From: an uncultured Clostridium sp.
GTDB lineage: Bacteria; Bacillota; Clostridia; TANB77; CAG-508
Length of the DNA: 7,983 nucleotides
Direction of reading: 5' to 3'
Assembly: GCA_900551615.1 (NCBI GenBank)
Contig: URWN01000051.1
Span: 1-7,983, forward strand
Below are positions 7,134 through 7,983 of this stretch, one piece after another (position 1 is the first letter of the stretch; every line of letters begins with the position of its first letter). Under the pieces are notes generated by a model. The model was given only the letters and a program-made list of their open reading frames with translations. It made no database searches and was not told the origin of the DNA. Both the position numbers and the translations under genes were made by a program.

Positions 7134-7749
7134 TTAAGTTTCTGTTCGGCACATTCCATATTTTAAATATTCAATTTGCTTTAAATAATTTTTCCTAGCC
7201 TCTTCTTTTGAAGCATATTTAAATCGCATTACAATAGCCTTAGTTGTTACTGTAAATAGAATCTTCTCTACTATTTCAAATTCTTCTTTTGAGTTTACCT
7301 TTAACTTTGAAGTATCTATGTATTCGTAAAAGTCTTTTATTTTTTTTGGTCTTTCATCCACAAATTTTTTAAAAATTTTACTATCTTCGCTTGTTTTTAA
7401 ATTTTCAAATATACTTCTATAAAACTTCATATCTTCGTCTTTTATTAAATTATTGTCTACACAGTCGTACATTGATATAAATATTTTGAATATATCTCCT
7501 TTAAATTTTATTATATTTTCTTGCATTTGTGCATTCATTTCTTTAAAATGTGCATTTAAAATATATCCGCAATAAGTCTTCCTTGCTTTCAAAATATTGA
7601 TAGAAGCTTCCTCTTGCAATTTCTGCATCATTTGCTATATTTTTTATAGAGGTTTGTTCAAATGGTACTCTTTCAAATTCTTTTTTTGCTGCTTTTATTA
7701 TTTTGTGTTTCTTTTCTTCTGGTAATTTTAAAAATGTTTCTTTTGGCAT
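7134..7749 (-). pseudogene. TetR-family transcriptional regulator gene, disrupted by a one-base frameshift
   Basis: The N-terminal piece (7749-7543, 68 codons) starts MPKETFLKLPEEKK after a GAGG site. It carries a typical TetR DNA-binding domain: KIIKAAKKEFER (16-27), TSIKNIANDAEIARGSFYQY (33-52), then FESKEDLLR. It then runs out of frame to a stop. The C-terminal piece continues one base over as YILNAHFKEMNAQMQ to the stop at 7134. Skipping a single base near 7564-7567 joins them as SKEDLLR-YILNAHFKE, giving a 204-aa protein, the normal TetR length. The shift is therefore one extra base. If genuine, the product keeps the helix-turn-helix but lacks the ligand-binding and dimerisation domain and is likely inactive. 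A sequencing or assembly error is the main alternative; no slippery heptamer suggests programmed shifting. Its position directly upstream of the ABC genes suggests it regulated them, probably as a drug-sensing repressor. Confidence 0.85.
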
Positions 7750-7983
7750 ATTATCCTCAAGTTTTCTTACTGCATTCCAGACTCCATACAAAGTCAGGAC
7801 CGCACTTCCTAGGAAAAACACTTTCCAAGTAGCAAAGAAATCCATATTGGACAACAGCACAAAATAAAAAATCATACCGTACAATCCGCCAAAGTTTTGC
7901 GCCGCGGACTGCTTTCCTCGATTGACTGCTATCTCTTCTCCGCTCTCGTCAACCACCATGGTGTAGAGCGAAACGGACAAAAG
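7750..7983 (-). CDS. 3' part of an unidentified membrane-protein gene, fused in frame to the tetR-like gene
   Basis: From the window edge an open frame reads LLSVSLYTMVVDESGEE and so on, without a stop, straight into the TetR start. It has a charged stretch (DESGEE, NRGKQSAAQ) and then two hydrophobic segments (GLYGMIFYFVLLSNMDFF and a second around KVFFLGSAVLTLYGVW), and it reaches ...RKLEDN just before the TetR Met. This looks like the last two helices of a polytopic transporter, perhaps an MFS protein, but I cannot name a family. The DNA is about 45% G+C over 7781-7983, against about 18% in a sample inside the tetR gene (7321-7380), and uses G/C-ending codons such as CTG, GTC, AGC and GCG. 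No native stop codon is present, so the gene appears cut at this junction. Possible origins are a recent insertion or recombination, or a chimeric assembly end. Confidence 0.5.

Noticed and set aside
7560..7572. Programmed frameshifting in the tetR-like gene.
   Set aside because: There is no slippery heptamer, stimulatory hairpin or internal Shine-Dalgarno at the junction; a simple insertion mutation or sequencing error is the better explanation.

Overview
The DNA is very AT-rich (most genes look close to 20-28% G+C). It has strong Shine-Dalgarno sites, short intergenic gaps, a DUF1540 protein, a YhaM-type HD protein and a two-subunit ABC exporter. Together these point to a low-GC Clostridia-like Bacillota, possibly an uncultured or gut lineage; no gene fixes the genus.

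Layout. All genes but one lie on the minus strand. The rightmost 230 bp (7750-7983) carry the 3' part of an unidentified membrane-protein gene, clearly richer in G+C than the rest. Reading leftwards, this runs in frame into a TetR-family regulator gene (7134-7749) that is broken by a one-base frameshift. A 62-bp gap with an 18-bp near-palindrome follows. Next come two overlapping genes (4738-7071 and 2880-4745) for the halves of a heterodimeric multidrug-type ABC exporter. Motif asymmetry shows one consensus and one degenerate ATP site, and the first subunit has a large Met/Gln-rich insert after TM1. The last codons and stop of the second subunit lie inside a short dispersed-repeat-like inverted repeat (2861-2889).

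Between the two minus-strand operons is one plus-strand gene for a 53-aa cysteine-rich DUF1540 protein (2608-2769). It ends in a strong hairpin (2784-2834) that probably terminates transcription from both sides.

The left operon starts from a recognisable promoter (2407-2435). It encodes a 56-aa hypothetical protein, a YhaM-like HD-domain protein lacking the usual N-terminal OB domain, the internally deleted remnant of a second, different HD-domain gene, and a 12-TM major facilitator superfamily transporter. These are packed with 0-10 bp gaps or ATGA overlaps.

The right operon reads as a drug-responsive exporter whose local repressor has probably been lost, or was mis-sequenced. The left operon links a putative RNA-processing HD protein to a transporter of unknown substrate. 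I see no CRISPR array, rRNA or tRNA gene, phage gene or transposase, and no convincing new multi-gene system. The most unusual points are the decaying genes, the composition break and the repeat-derived stop codon.
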